Source of the DNA: a virus
DNA length: 43,397 nucleotides
Strand: one strand, 5' to 3'
Virus record (IMG/VR): IMGVR_UViG_3300028800_000162
Location: 1-43,397 of that record
In this document: positions 32,064 to 39,475 of the stretch, piece by piece
Layout: the number at the start of each line of letters is the position of its first letter
Numbering within the stretch: the first letter of the stretch is position 1
Notes under the pieces: generated by a model
Databases searched by the model: none
What the model was told of the DNA's origin: nothing
Seen by the model: the letters and a program-made list of their open reading frames with translations, nothing else
Position numbers and translations under genes: made by a program

Positions 32064-32815
32064 TAAAACTCCGCTACGTTGAATAAAAGACAAGCGTTAT
32101 TAGCAGCAGTGGCATTGCAATAAATAGCATCACTTGAAGCGACTACAGGACCGCTAGATATCGAAGCTGAGGAAATACCACCAGCGTTAGCGCCTGCCAC
32201 TGCGATTGTTTCTCCAATCCTAAACGCAGTCCCCACGACTTGACCGTTAGGAAGGTAAATAGCATAGCAACTGGTTGAACTTGCGTTAGTAGTCGTATAG
32301 ACAAAAGCACCGGGAGCGCCATAGTTCAATCGTCGATCTAAAATGAATCCTTTTTTAGTTGATGGAGCGGTATAGCATAAAACGTTTGTGGCTGTCAGAT
32401 TAAGAGTTTTGACTGATTTAATTGCCGAAACGTTTGAGTATTCTATAATCTGAGGCCACACGTTCACAGACAAAGCCGATGAAAGCCAAACAGCTAATGT
32501 TTCTCCTGCTTCCAAAATCAAAGGGAAAGTCAAAGCGAGGTTGCCGGGCTTGGCTGTTGAAGTCAAAGTTTGCCCGATAGTCCCACCGTTGTAATAAGTT
32601 CCGCTGACTTTAAACATCATGGTAGCGGTAAGAGTTGAACTCTGTAACTGAGCCATGATCGAACCGACCAAAGCTCTTCTTCCAGCTGGAACGGTATAAA
32701 GATCGTTCATTCCGCTTGAGCTTATCACTTGGTTAGCATTGGGAAAGGTGGGATCAAGCATTGCTATTCCACCGTTTGCCAAAATAAAGGTGTTATTGAT
32801 GATATTTTGCGTCAT
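32063..32815 (-). CDS. fibre-type protein, PAGRRA triplet member 3
   Basis: This 250-residue protein starts at ATG 32815 in an ATGA overlap. It is the third of three tandem paralogues that share the N-terminal pattern NDLYTVPAGRRALV and, after a linker, a second strand-rich domain. Midway comes IIEYSNVSAIKSVKTLNLTATN, and then a repeat of the YTAPS-KKGFILDRR type. The C-terminal end is LLFNVAEF, as in its sisters (VNVLEF, VNVMECPA). Likely a beta-sandwich receptor-binding or decoration protein. Confidence 0.65.
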   Translation of the reverse strand: MTQNIINNTFILANGGIAMLDPTFPNANQVISSSGMNDLYTVPAGRRALVGSIMAQLQSSTLTATMMFKVSGTYYNGGTIGQTLTSTAKPGNLALTFPLILEAGETLAVWLSSALSVNVWPQIIEYSNVSAIKSVKTLNLTATNVLCYTAPSTKKGFILDRRLNYGAPGAFVYTTTNASSTSCYAIYLPNGQVVGTAFRIGETIAVAGANAGGISSASISSGPVVASSDAIYCNATAANNACLLFNVAEF

Positions 32816-33582
32816 GCTGGACACTCCATTACGTTGACCCAAGCGACTTGGCCTGCGGTGGCGACATTTGAACTAATGACTATTGTATCTCCTGCGCCCA
32901 GATTAGCGGCTGTCAAACCAGCTAAATTGCTTCCTGCTGTTGTAACTACAGCCTGACCTGAAACGTTATATGAATTACCTATTGTGCCTCCGCTATTAAG
33001 AACGTACCAATTTATTGAGGCTGTGCTTCCAGAATTATTTGTATAGAAAAGCTGACCGACTGAAGTACCGCAAGCCATTTGACCGTTAAGATCCAAAATA
33101 AAAGCCAAAGTGTTTGAAGGACACGTGTAAATCGTGTTATTGGTAGCTCCTAAAGCGTTTACCCTAGCCGTTTTTAATGGGATTGTGCTGTCAAATTCAA
33201 TGATAGAATAACCGAAGGTATTGACTGCGCTTGTTGCCACTGTAACCGATGCGCTTTCCCCAGGCTCAAGAATGAACGTTCCATTTTTATTGGCAGCACT
33301 GATAGCTGCGCCTTGACCTATAACGGCAGCCGTTGTGGACATGGCATAATAAACTCCCCCCGATTTCAATTTGGGAGACATGGTGACGTTTACAGCCGTG
33401 GTATTGCAATTCGCCCCATAGCAAGGAAATACGATCGCACGTTTCCCAGTGGGAGCCGTGTATAAATCGGTGGTTCCTATGGCGATGCCTTTCTGAAATG
33501 CCGAAATGAATTTGGCTCCAGCTAAGAACAAACCGCCATTAGGACCGAATATTTTATTATTAATTGGATTATTTGTTCCCAT
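32812..33582 (-). CDS. fibre-type protein, PAGRRA triplet member 2
   Basis: This 256-residue protein starts at ATG 33582 by TAATG overlap with its paralogue upstream. TTDLYTAPTGKRAIVFPCYG (about 38-57) and SIIEFDSTIPLKTARVNALGATNNTIYTC line up with the sister genes. It is rich in Ala, Gly, Ser, Thr and Asn, with strand periodicity. Duplication with divergence suggests a set of alternative host-contact proteins. Confidence 0.65.
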   Translation of the reverse strand: MGTNNPINNKIFGPNGGLFLAGAKFISAFQKGIAIGTTDLYTAPTGKRAIVFPCYGANCNTTAVNVTMSPKLKSGGVYYAMSTTAAVIGQGAAISAANKNGTFILEPGESASVTVATSAVNTFGYSIIEFDSTIPLKTARVNALGATNNTIYTCPSNTLAFILDLNGQMACGTSVGQLFYTNNSGSTASINWYVLNSGGTIGNSYNVSGQAVVTTAGSNLAGLTAANLGAGDTIVISSNVATAGQVAWVNVMECPA

Positions 33583-34349
33583 TAAAACTCCAGTACGTTT
33601 ACGGCAGCCAAACAAGTCGCATCTGTGATTCCAGACGTTACATTGATGAAATCTCCCGATTGTAAAACAGCTTGGCATTTGACGTTTACTGTCGCATTAG
33701 AGAAGAAAGTACCGCCATAAATTTGATTTGAAGCGGCAACTGATCCACCACTAGGAACTAAATTGATTGTACCGCCAGTTAAAGTAGTCGTGCCAACAGA
33801 CACCCAAATACCGCCGTTATTTGTTGCGGAAAAAGGCAATCCATTTCCAGAAAAGATTATCGCTTTCTTTCCTGCTGGAACCGTATAGACGGTATTATTA
33901 CCAGTGGTTAAACCAATGATTTTTACAGTTTTAAGAGTCACTGGTGCTGAATTATCAAACTCTATAATGGACGTATAGACTGAAACGTTAATTCTTTGGC
34001 AATTCCAAGCAAGCGTTTCTGCTGGTTCTAAAACAAAACCACAATCACTTGTGTCTAATAAAACCCCAACGCCTACCGCCACGTTTGAAGGAATCGTGGA
34101 AGAGTTAGCGTTCATGTTGTAATACGTTCCGCTGATTTTCCAAGCTGGATTGCAAGTGCTGGTCGAACCATTTTGATTAATCATGTTGCTAAACATGACT
34201 AAAGCTCGACGACCAGCAGGAGCCGTGTAGATATCATTATTGCCTGTAGTACCAGCGATAAAATTCACCCGAGAGTATTTGACGTTAGGAAGACAAATAC
34301 CCCCAGGAAACGAAATCAAATAATCATCTACGCCGTTTTGAGTAGCCAT
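33582..34349 (-). CDS. fibre-type protein, PAGRRA triplet member 1
   Basis: This 255-residue protein contains two copies of one beta domain. The first has NNDIYTAPAGRRALVMFSN (about 37-55), the second NNTVYTVPAGKKAIIFSGN (about 150-168), joined by TSIIEFDNSAPVTLKTVKI. It is the first of three tandem paralogues. SD AAGAGG precedes the start. It follows the GWGN/GNINYV-type fibre genes. Confidence 0.65.
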   Translation of the reverse strand: MATQNGVDDYLISFPGGICLPNVKYSRVNFIAGTTGNNDIYTAPAGRRALVMFSNMINQNGSTSTCNPAWKISGTYYNMNANSSTIPSNVAVGVGVLLDTSDCGFVLEPAETLAWNCQRINVSVYTSIIEFDNSAPVTLKTVKIIGLTTGNNTVYTVPAGKKAIIFSGNGLPFSATNNGGIWVSVGTTTLTGGTINLVPSGGSVAASNQIYGGTFFSNATVNVKCQAVLQSGDFINVTSGITDATCLAAVNVLEF

Positions 34350-34357
34350 TTTACCTC

Positions 34358-35026
34358 TTAAACTACGGTGATGTTACCCCAACCGCTCATCGCTGCCCAT
34401 GTAGTGTTTGCCACTGTGCAGATCAATTCGATCGAGTCGTTTGCATTAGTAGAAGCCAAGCTACCGCCTACTCCTGTAGTGGTTACCTGATTACCTATAT
34501 TAATGTTTTGAGAACTGTTTTGAGCGATTTTCCATCCACCAGCTCCAACGCCTTGAACTCTCATAACGGTATATTGTGCTGCTGTCGTTGGAAGAGTAAG
34601 AGTGACCAATGAAGCATTGTTTGCTCCGTAACCACTGTTTACCGCCATCGCTTGGGATGTTCCTGTCACGTTCGTCCATGAAGTGACTCCACCCACGTAA
34701 GTGGTTCCTGCTCCAGATGCCCATTGAACGCCTGTAGTTTGACCTGATGCAGCAGTTAAAACTGTTCCATCGGCTCCAACTGTCAAAGCGTTGAAGGTTC
34801 CTGCGCCTGTACCCACAAGGATCACGCCCTTTGCGCTATAATCGCCATAGCCGACTATTGTATCAGTCGCTCTATTTGGCAACGTTAGCACGATTGCTTG
34901 TTGTCCTGTGAATGTTCGGTTACCAGTTCCGTTATGGGTGACCGTGATTTTCGTAGTACCGCCACCGATCGAGAAACCGACCGATAGGTTACTGATGTCT
35001 AAGTTTACGCCTGAATTGTTTGCCAT
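34358..35026 (-). CDS. fibre-type protein, SLSVGF triplet member 3
   Basis: This 222-residue protein is closely similar to the next upstream gene. Both share VNLDISNLSVGF at the start, then QQAIVLTLPNRATDTIVGYG, YSAKGVILVGTGAGTFNALTVG, DGTVLTAASGQTTGVQW, and a C-terminal domain with W-T-N-V-T and IELICTVANTTW. It is Gly/Thr/Ser-rich with regular strands, as in phage fibre shafts. It may be a virion fibre or host-contact protein. Confidence 0.7.
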   Translation of the reverse strand: MANNSGVNLDISNLSVGFSIGGGTTKITVTHNGTGNRTFTGQQAIVLTLPNRATDTIVGYGDYSAKGVILVGTGAGTFNALTVGADGTVLTAASGQTTGVQWASGAGTTYVGGVTSWTNVTGTSQAMAVNSGYGANNASLVTLTLPTTAAQYTVMRVQGVGAGGWKIAQNSSQNINIGNQVTTTGVGGSLASTNANDSIELICTVANTTWAAMSGWGNITVV

Positions 35027-35050
35027 TTCGTCCTCGCTAAATTTTTAAAT

Positions 35051-35077
35051 GAGTCGGTGACAATTTGTAACCGACTC
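35051..35077 (-). terminator. hairpin between fibre paralogues
   Basis: GAGTCGGT (35051-35058) pairs with ACCGACTC (35070-35077), 8 base pairs with an 11-base loop. On the minus strand it is followed by the A/T-rich ATTTAAAAATTT. It lies in the 58-base gap between two fibre genes and may partly terminate or stabilise the message. Confidence 0.5.
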
Positions 35078-35084
35078 ACTGGGA

Positions 35085-35744
35085 TTAAACATAGTTGATG
35101 TTTCCAACTGCGCTCACTACTTGCCATGTGGTGTTTGCCACGATACATTGAAGTTTTATGCCATCTGTTGCGAAAGAGCTAGAAAGTGATCCACCTGCTC
35201 CCACAGTTGAAGTAATGTCACCGAAGACGATGCTTTGTCCAGACCCTTGAACTACGTTCCATGAGCCTTGGATACCTACGATTTCCATATATTCGAATTG
35301 AGCAGCCGTTGCTGGTAAAGTGAAAGCCACCGCTGAGGCGTTATTCGCGTAGTATCCTGCGTTTGAGACCATAGTTTGCGTCCCGGCAGTCACGTTAGTC
35401 CAGCTTGTTACGCCTGCTGCTGATCCTGCTGGCACTTGCCATTGCGTACCTGTTGTTTGGCCACTGGCTGCGGTTAGGACGGTTCCGTCTGCTCCGACTG
35501 TTAGGGCTGAGAAAGTGCCCGAACCAGTACCCACCAATATTACGCCTTTGGCGGAGTAGTCCCCATAACCGACGACCGTATCGGTAGCACGGTTGGGCAA
35601 AGTTAAAACGATGGATTGTTGAGAAGTTAACGTGGTGTTACCTGCTCCGTTGACGGTCAAGAAACGTTTTGTAGTTCCTCCACCAACTGTAAAACCAACT
35701 GAAAGATTGGTTATGTCTAGATTGACTGCACTATTTTTGGCCAT
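35085..35744 (-). CDS. fibre-type protein, SLSVGF triplet member 2
   Basis: This 219-residue paralogue of the 34358 gene shows a nearly identical central DNA-encoded block (TDTVVGYGDYSAKGVILVGTG and DGTVLTAASGQTTGTQW). Their C-terminal domains differ (here FEYMEIVGIQGSWNVVQGSG). SD AGGAGA precedes the start. The strongly conserved centre between diverged ends suggests recent duplication or gene conversion. Confidence 0.7.
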   Translation of the reverse strand: MAKNSAVNLDITNLSVGFTVGGGTTKRFLTVNGAGNTTLTSQQSIVLTLPNRATDTVVGYGDYSAKGVILVGTGSGTFSALTVGADGTVLTAASGQTTGTQWQVPAGSAAGVTSWTNVTAGTQTMVSNAGYYANNASAVAFTLPATAAQFEYMEIVGIQGSWNVVQGSGQSIVFGDITSTVGAGGSLSSSFATDGIKLQCIVANTTWQVVSAVGNINYV

Positions 35745-35758
35745 GAGATATTCTCCTG

Positions 35759-36184
35759 TTAATTAACGGTTAAGTCCCCCTGAGGACCATTGATAACGGT
35801 AAAGTCCGTATTCGCAACGGTACACAAAAGCTCTATTGCATCATATTGCTGGGTTGAGGCGATTGATCCGCTCACTCCAACTGTGGTATCAAGCAATCCG
35901 AAATGGATCACTTGTCCTGCGTTCTGATTTATTTGCCATCCTCCTGCGCCTTTACCTACCACGCGAAAGACTTTTCCGTAACCACAGGTAGCAGGCAGAG
36001 TAAGAACGACTAGAGCCGCGTTGTTTGCCGTATAACCGTTATTAGCAGCCATTGGTTGCGTCGTGCCAGTTACATCTGTCCAAGCGATAACACCGCCTGG
36101 GTATGGGCTTCCACCGCCCCCGCCTTGTTCGGCGTAGTCGAAATTATCTGTAAATGGATTATAAACTAGTGATGGTGAAGTCAT
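35759..36184 (-). CDS. fibre-type protein, short SLSVGF triplet member 1
   Basis: The protein has 141 residues. A short N-terminal segment with a Gly run (QGGGGGS) is followed by only the C-terminal domain of its two sisters (IAWTDVTGTTQPMAANNGYT, VGKGAGGWQINQNAGQVIHFG, IELLCTVANTDF). It is thus either a truncated copy or the ancestral single-domain form. SD AAGGAGG precedes the start. Confidence 0.7.
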   Translation of the reverse strand: MTSPSLVYNPFTDNFDYAEQGGGGGSPYPGGVIAWTDVTGTTQPMAANNGYTANNAALVVLTLPATCGYGKVFRVVGKGAGGWQINQNAGQVIHFGLLDTTVGVSGSIASTQQYDAIELLCTVANTDFTVINGPQGDLTVN

Positions 36185-36201
36185 GCAAAGCCTCCTTAAG
36201 G

Positions 36202-36477
36202 TTAGCTAAAGTAAGAGGCTCTATTATCCCACGTGTAAAGAAAACCGATGCCGTTATCTGGTAGTTGCACTCTATTCAGGAATCCATTACCATCATAGCC
36301 GAGTTTTTTAATATACCACGATGAAGCTGAAGTTGCTGCGTTCGGGGTTATATTTTTACCTACATAGAGCACTTTGCCCGATGAATCGTTTTCCGTTCTT
36401 ACCTCGTACAAGTCCTCGTCATTCAGTACCTCTGATACCGCGAGGAAATTTGTAAAGGAGTTTTGTGTGCCTGACAT
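36202..36477 (-). CDS. hypothetical virion-associated protein
   Basis: This 91-residue protein lies at the head of the fibre genes and ends 18 bases before the first of them. YEVRTENDSSGKVLYVGKNI and SSWYIKKLGYDGNGFLNRVQLPDNGIGF read as a small beta domain with repeated Gly turns, like an N-terminal fibre or baseplate attachment piece. SD GAGG lies five bases upstream. No named family. Confidence 0.6.
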   Translation of the reverse strand: MSGTQNSFTNFLAVSEVLNDEDLYEVRTENDSSGKVLYVGKNITPNAATSASSWYIKKLGYDGNGFLNRVQLPDNGIGFLYTWDNRASYFS

Positions 36478-36537
36478 AAAACCTCACTAAATTTTCTAGT
36501 TTATGTTTATCAATAATCTCATTTACTATCCACTGTT

Positions 36538-36744
36538 TTAACCTTCTCGATAGTCCTGACAAGTTGGCGCACGGCCAAGACCGTAGCGACTTTTTGAGTC
36601 GTTGACATCCGCGTCCATGCCCATGCTATCTGGATTGATAATCGGAATAGGTGAAGAAGGTGGAGGCAGTGTGGCCTCATCTAGTCTATCCTCATCGCGA
36701 ATCTCTTTCATTGGTACCTTTAAATTCAAGTTGTTCTTACACAT
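36538..36744 (-). CDS. small Pro/Asp-rich hypothetical protein
   Basis: This 68-residue protein is hydrophilic, with the centre LPPPSSPIPIINPDSMGMDADV, so probably disordered. GAGGAG lies upstream of the chosen ATG at a long distance. A second ATG at codon 12 has AAAGG nearby and could be the true start. It follows the SSB-like gene by 16 bases. Unknown function. Confidence 0.5.
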   Translation of the reverse strand: MCKNNLNLKVPMKEIRDEDRLDEATLPPPSSPIPIINPDSMGMDADVNDSKSRYGLGRAPTCQDYREG

Positions 36745-36760
36745 TTATTTTGTCAACTCC

Positions 36761-37186
36761 TCAAAATGGGGGGTTACCGAAATCAGGAGGCATGTCAGGA
36801 AATGACGGTTGATCTTGCCTGTACTGTTGCGTTTGTGCTTGATAATTCGGGTTTGGTTGCGATTGGAATGACGCAACAGGGGGAGTTTGAAACACGCTTG
36901 GCTGTTGAGCTTTTTGCCATTCGTTAAACGCGCTCATGATAAATTTAATTAGCGCGTCGTGATCGGATCGCATTTCCAGCATATAGCACTCGTCGTATTC
37001 TTCGCCGGGCATCCTGTTTGGCATCTTGTAAGAAGCAATGTTAGGGAAATAACCAGAGCCATCCTTACGAGCCACCATTTTGTATCGTACAGTTGCGATT
37101 GGGTCACCATGAATCCTCACCGTGATAATGCCTATGTGTTTTTCTCCCGGTGTCGGGACGAAATCCACGAATTGAAATCTTGCCAT
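36761..37186 (-). CDS. SSB-like protein
   Basis: The protein has 141 residues. The first 90 residues form a compact domain (IITVRIHGDPIATVRYKMVARKDGSGYF and ECYMLEMRSDHDALIKFIMSAFNEW). The rest is Pro/Gln/Asn-rich and disordered, ending PDMPPDFGNPPF. A Gln/Pro-rich linker with an acidic, Pro-Phe last residue pair is the plan of SSB tails (D-D-D-I-P-F), so a single-strand binding role in replication is likely. The fold itself is not recognised, and the tip is less acidic than usual. Confidence 0.5.
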   Translation of the reverse strand: MARFQFVDFVPTPGEKHIGIITVRIHGDPIATVRYKMVARKDGSGYFPNIASYKMPNRMPGEEYDECYMLEMRSDHDALIKFIMSAFNEWQKAQQPSVFQTPPVASFQSQPNPNYQAQTQQYRQDQPSFPDMPPDFGNPPF

Positions 37187-37291
37187 TGTTTTTTCCTTAT
37201 GTTTGGTTTTCGAGCAAAGTTCTCATTGGGCTGCTTCGACGACTAACCTTTTTATAGTCGTGCAGAAAACAGAAGTCCAGGGTTTTCTTCA

Positions 37292-38266
37292 TTAACTTTT
37301 TTTAAGTTGGCTTTCAATGTAATATTCTAAAACAGCCATACAGTCGTCTTCAGCGAGGTTTAATGGGAACCAGCTTGTATTGTATTTCAAATGAATCAAA
37401 CGGTCTGCCACGTCGAAATAATGGGTCTTAGTGAATAAATGTTCGCATTCTTTGCGGATTTTCCGCGCATTTTCCCAATTTTGTTGCGTTTTTCGCTCAA
37501 TTTCTTCTTTTTTGGACTCATCTTCCTTGATTTTGTCTTGTTTTGTGAAGTTCGGTTTCCATGCGCCTACGATCGCTTGACGTAAGCAGCCATGTGGATT
37601 GTCGAGTTGTTTATTTGCTGCGTACTGGTCGAACGCTATGCACGCCAGTTTCAAATGCTCCAGATCGAATGGAAGGTAAAAGACGATCATCTTTTCAGTA
37701 AGATCGTATTTCGCAAGCGTTTGTCTTTTTTCTTCTTCATTTGAAAAAGAACAAACAACAGAAACAGGTGCTTCGTCGGTTGCTGGGGGTTCGACTTTTT
37801 GGCTAGGTTCTGTTTGTTTGTTCTTTTTAGGTATATCTAAACAAGAAGAACAAGGTAGTGGCGGGTTAACCGTCGTCGGTTCGACCGTCGCCGGAAAACA
37901 CGGCTTCGGTTGGAACGCGCCAGATGATAACCCCTCCTCTGAAGAATTGGCATAACTTGGTTTGGTGTCAAAATGGAAGTCGTTATGGGTAAATTTTCCC
38001 TTATGACGATTTTGGATTACTTGGAGATACCCAATGTTTACGCACTCGGCGATCACGTGTTGCATTTTATCTTTGCCCCAACCTAATCGCTTTTGAAGAT
38101 CACATTGGCGAGGCGTCCAGTTTTTGCCAGACGTTGCGATGCCGTTTAGGGCGAGGATAAATATTTTAGCTGAGTCACTCATACCTCGATGGAAGATGAG
38201 CGAATTTGGACACACCTGATTTTTGTCTTCGAAATAGGCGTGCTTAGGATAAAACTTTGATGACAT
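37292..38266 (-). CDS. helix-turn-helix replication-initiator-like protein
   Basis: The protein has 324 residues. The N-terminal domain (about 1-105) is a winged helix-turn-helix (MSDSAKIFILALNGI, then NWTPRQCDLQKRLGWGKDKMQHVIAECVNIGYLQV), similar in plan to plasmid and phage replication proteins that begin with KMSSxAK...L. The middle is Pro/Thr/Ser-rich linker. Residues about 185-324 are helical, with a long Lys/Glu coiled coil (about 240-275). It likely opens the phage origin or recruits host helicase. The SD is buried in a hairpin at 38271-38292. Confidence 0.65.
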   Translation of the reverse strand: MSSKFYPKHAYFEDKNQVCPNSLIFHRGMSDSAKIFILALNGIATSGKNWTPRQCDLQKRLGWGKDKMQHVIAECVNIGYLQVIQNRHKGKFTHNDFHFDTKPSYANSSEEGLSSGAFQPKPCFPATVEPTTVNPPLPCSSCLDIPKKNKQTEPSQKVEPPATDEAPVSVVCSFSNEEEKRQTLAKYDLTEKMIVFYLPFDLEHLKLACIAFDQYAANKQLDNPHGCLRQAIVGAWKPNFTKQDKIKEDESKKEEIERKTQQNWENARKIRKECEHLFTKTHYFDVADRLIHLKYNTSWFPLNLAEDDCMAVLEYYIESQLKKS

Positions 38267-38270
38267 AGGA

Positions 38271-38292
38271 CTCCTTAAAATTTGTTAAGGAG
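38271..38292 (-). promoter_or_regulatory. SD-sequestering hairpin of the replication gene
   Basis: On the minus strand CTCCTTAA (38292-38285) pairs with TTAAGGAG (38278-38271) around a six-base loop. The second arm contains the SD AAGGAG, four bases before ATG 38266. Translation of the replication gene should thus be low unless the hairpin opens. Confidence 0.65.
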
Positions 38293-38639
38293 CATCCAAG
38301 TCCAAGACAGTGGCTACAAAGAAATTATTGCAGATGACCTAAATCATGCGTTGCGCTAAAATCTCACCGAAATCACATCGGTTTTTACTTAAGAAAGAAG
38401 TTTGACCTAAAACATCTATCTGGTAAAATGGTAGCCAAAGAGGTGGTGCTCTTTGGATGCTCAAGTTAGTTAATGTGACGCTCTGCGTCTGTGTTAGTTG
38501 GCTCTGTTTGTTACTCGCGTTAAAGGCGTTCAATAGATCGCAAAATTCAGTTGAACGTCTTATAAATTCTACAATGAAAAAGCTCAGAATACAAGGAAAA
38601 GTCCATCGTAGCAATACAGATGGACGCTTTGTTTCTGGG
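38293..38639. other. structured intergenic region, possible origin
   Basis: This roughly 350-base gap upstream of the replication gene has no strongly supported gene. It holds a direct repeat of TGACCTAAA (38336-38344 and 38403-38411, each followed by nCAT), ACCGA/TCGGT (38366-38382), a plus-strand promoter, the CCAAAGAG/CTCTTTGG hairpin, and GACGC-TCT-GCGTC (38477-38489). Repeats beside an initiator gene suggest an origin or a regulatory RNA. This is inference. Confidence 0.35.
38402..38456 (+). promoter_or_regulatory. plus-strand promoter followed by a hairpin
   Basis: TTGACC (38402-38407) and TAAAAT (38424-38429) are 16 bases apart. Transcription would begin at about 38436, just where CCAAAGAG (38435-38442) pairs perfectly with CTCTTTGG (38449-38456). 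The RNA would carry a 5' hairpin and then ATG 38457, or be a small RNA antisense to the replication and DUF3310 message. Confidence 0.5.
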
Positions 38640-38741
38640 CTACTTTTCATCATATTTCTCTTCAAAATCAATTTGCCTTTGAATATACCAGAGAGCTTTT
38701 TTCAAGTCTTCAACTTTGCTTCCCTTCTTTCCTGCTCGTAA
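38457..38741 (+). CDS. doubtful small membrane protein
   Basis: This 94-residue reading frame follows the promoter and hairpin. The first 22 residues (N-V-T-L-C-V-C-V-S-W-L-C-L-L-L-A-L) form one membrane segment and the middle is basic (MKKLRIQGKVHRSNTDGRFVSG). The last 34 codons lie opposite the DUF3310 gene, which is unusual. GAGGTGG in the hairpin loop would be the SD. It may be real, or the RNA may be non-coding. Confidence 0.3.
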   Translation: MLKLVNVTLCVCVSWLCLLLALKAFNRSQNSVERLINSTMKKLRIQGKVHRSNTDGRFVSGLLFIIFLFKINLPLNIPESFFQVFNFASLLSCS

Positions 38742-38978
38742 GGTGTACTTGATTGCGTTGCCTAAATTGAATCCTAACTCAAACGCCTCAATAACCTGAA
38801 TACATTCCAGACCGTGACCCTTGTAGTGGGACGGATGATTAACTGGATCTGAATGTAAAGCGGTTTTACATTGGGATTTTGCATCGTCACAAGCTCGGCA
38901 TAAAAAACCGCCAGCGTTTTGATAAACCATACAAGATTCGTGGTCGCGATGATTACAGTTTAAGCATTCACTAGTCAT
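38640..38978 (-). CDS. DUF3310 protein with N-terminal zinc ribbon
   Basis: The protein has 112 residues. Residues about 44-110 are the DUF3310 domain (DPVNHPSHYKGHGLECIQVIE, LGNAIKYTLRAGKKG, EDLKKALWYIQRQIDFE), which in phages is linked to nucleotide metabolism. The N-terminal part has Cys at 5, 8, 16, 27, 30 and 37, a likely zinc ribbon. The linker between them is encoded by palindrome copy 4. The start overlaps the stop of the HNH-type gene as ATGA. Confidence 0.85.
   Translation of the reverse strand: MTSECLNCNHRDHESCMVYQNAGGFLCRACDDAKSQCKTALHSDPVNHPSHYKGHGLECIQVIEAFELGFNLGNAIKYTLRAGKKGSKVEDLKKALWYIQRQIDFEEKYDEK
38853..38871. repeat. dispersed palindrome, copy 4
   Basis: TGTAAAGCGGTTTTACA at 38854-38870, within A...T, is identical over 19 bases to copy 1. 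It lies inside the coding part of the DUF3310 gene, exactly between its zinc ribbon and its main domain. Confidence 0.85.
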
Positions 38979-39475
38979 TTTGGGGCTCCGAACATATCGA
39001 ATTGCTTTGGCGCAGGGAAAGCGCGCTGCAATGCTTCTCTTATCATTTGGTTTGGTTCAATGTAAACGCCTTCTTGCATGGATCTTTGTAATGCTTGATT
39101 TTTAATAAAGTCAAGATGATCCTTTTCCAATACCAAACATATTGATTTAGGGTTTTTCATTTTAGGGTTTTTAACGCGGTTTTTCTCTTTTGCTTGAGCA
39201 GGTTTGGAATGTCGCCCGGCATGTTTAGTTACCCAGCGACAATTCCATTTAGAAAACTCTTTGGTTTTATCAATAAGCTCTAGGCCGTTGCACAATGGTG
39301 GCATTTCCCCCATATCCTCCAGGAACTTGCAGAAGTTCTCCTTCCATTCCAGACAGATTGAGATTCCTTTTCCTCCGTACATTTTGTAATACGGAAAATT
39401 CGGATTGAGACAGCATCCCTTCATTCTTCTCCAAGCCTTGTACTCTCTGCTTTCGCTTTTCTTGTGTGTGGTCAT
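38975..39475 (-). CDS. HNH-type endonuclease-like protein with RHH-like tail
   Basis: The protein has 166 residues. The first 85 residues show the pattern of short phage homing-type nucleases: YKAWRRMKGCCLNPNFPYYKMYGGKGISICLEW, then FLEDMGEMP, LELIDKTKEFSKWNCRWVT (x-D-x-x-x-x-(Y/F)-S-x-x-N-C-R-W). The C-terminal 60 residues (SICLVLEKDHLDFIKNQA, PNQMIREALQRAF) resemble a ribbon-helix-helix unit. GAGGAG lies upstream of ATG 39475. Its first 206 bases overlap the end of the next HNH gene in the +1 phase. Confidence 0.65.
   Translation of the reverse strand: MTTHKKSESREYKAWRRMKGCCLNPNFPYYKMYGGKGISICLEWKENFCKFLEDMGEMPPLCNGLELIDKTKEFSKWNCRWVTKHAGRHSKPAQAKEKNRVKNPKMKNPKSICLVLEKDHLDFIKNQALQRSMQEGVYIEPNQMIREALQRAFPAPKQFDMFGAPK

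Noticed and set aside
38421-38495. possible tRNA suggested by stem-loops near a TGGTAAAATGGTAGCC stretch
   Set aside because: The stems (8 base pairs, six-base loop; 5 base pairs, three-base loop) do not fit a cloverleaf and no T arm or CCA end is present.
38339-38671. 110-codon minus-strand frame in the gap upstream of the replication gene
   Set aside because: No SD, no family, and it lies across the repeats and promoter of this gap. The sequence reads as non-coding.
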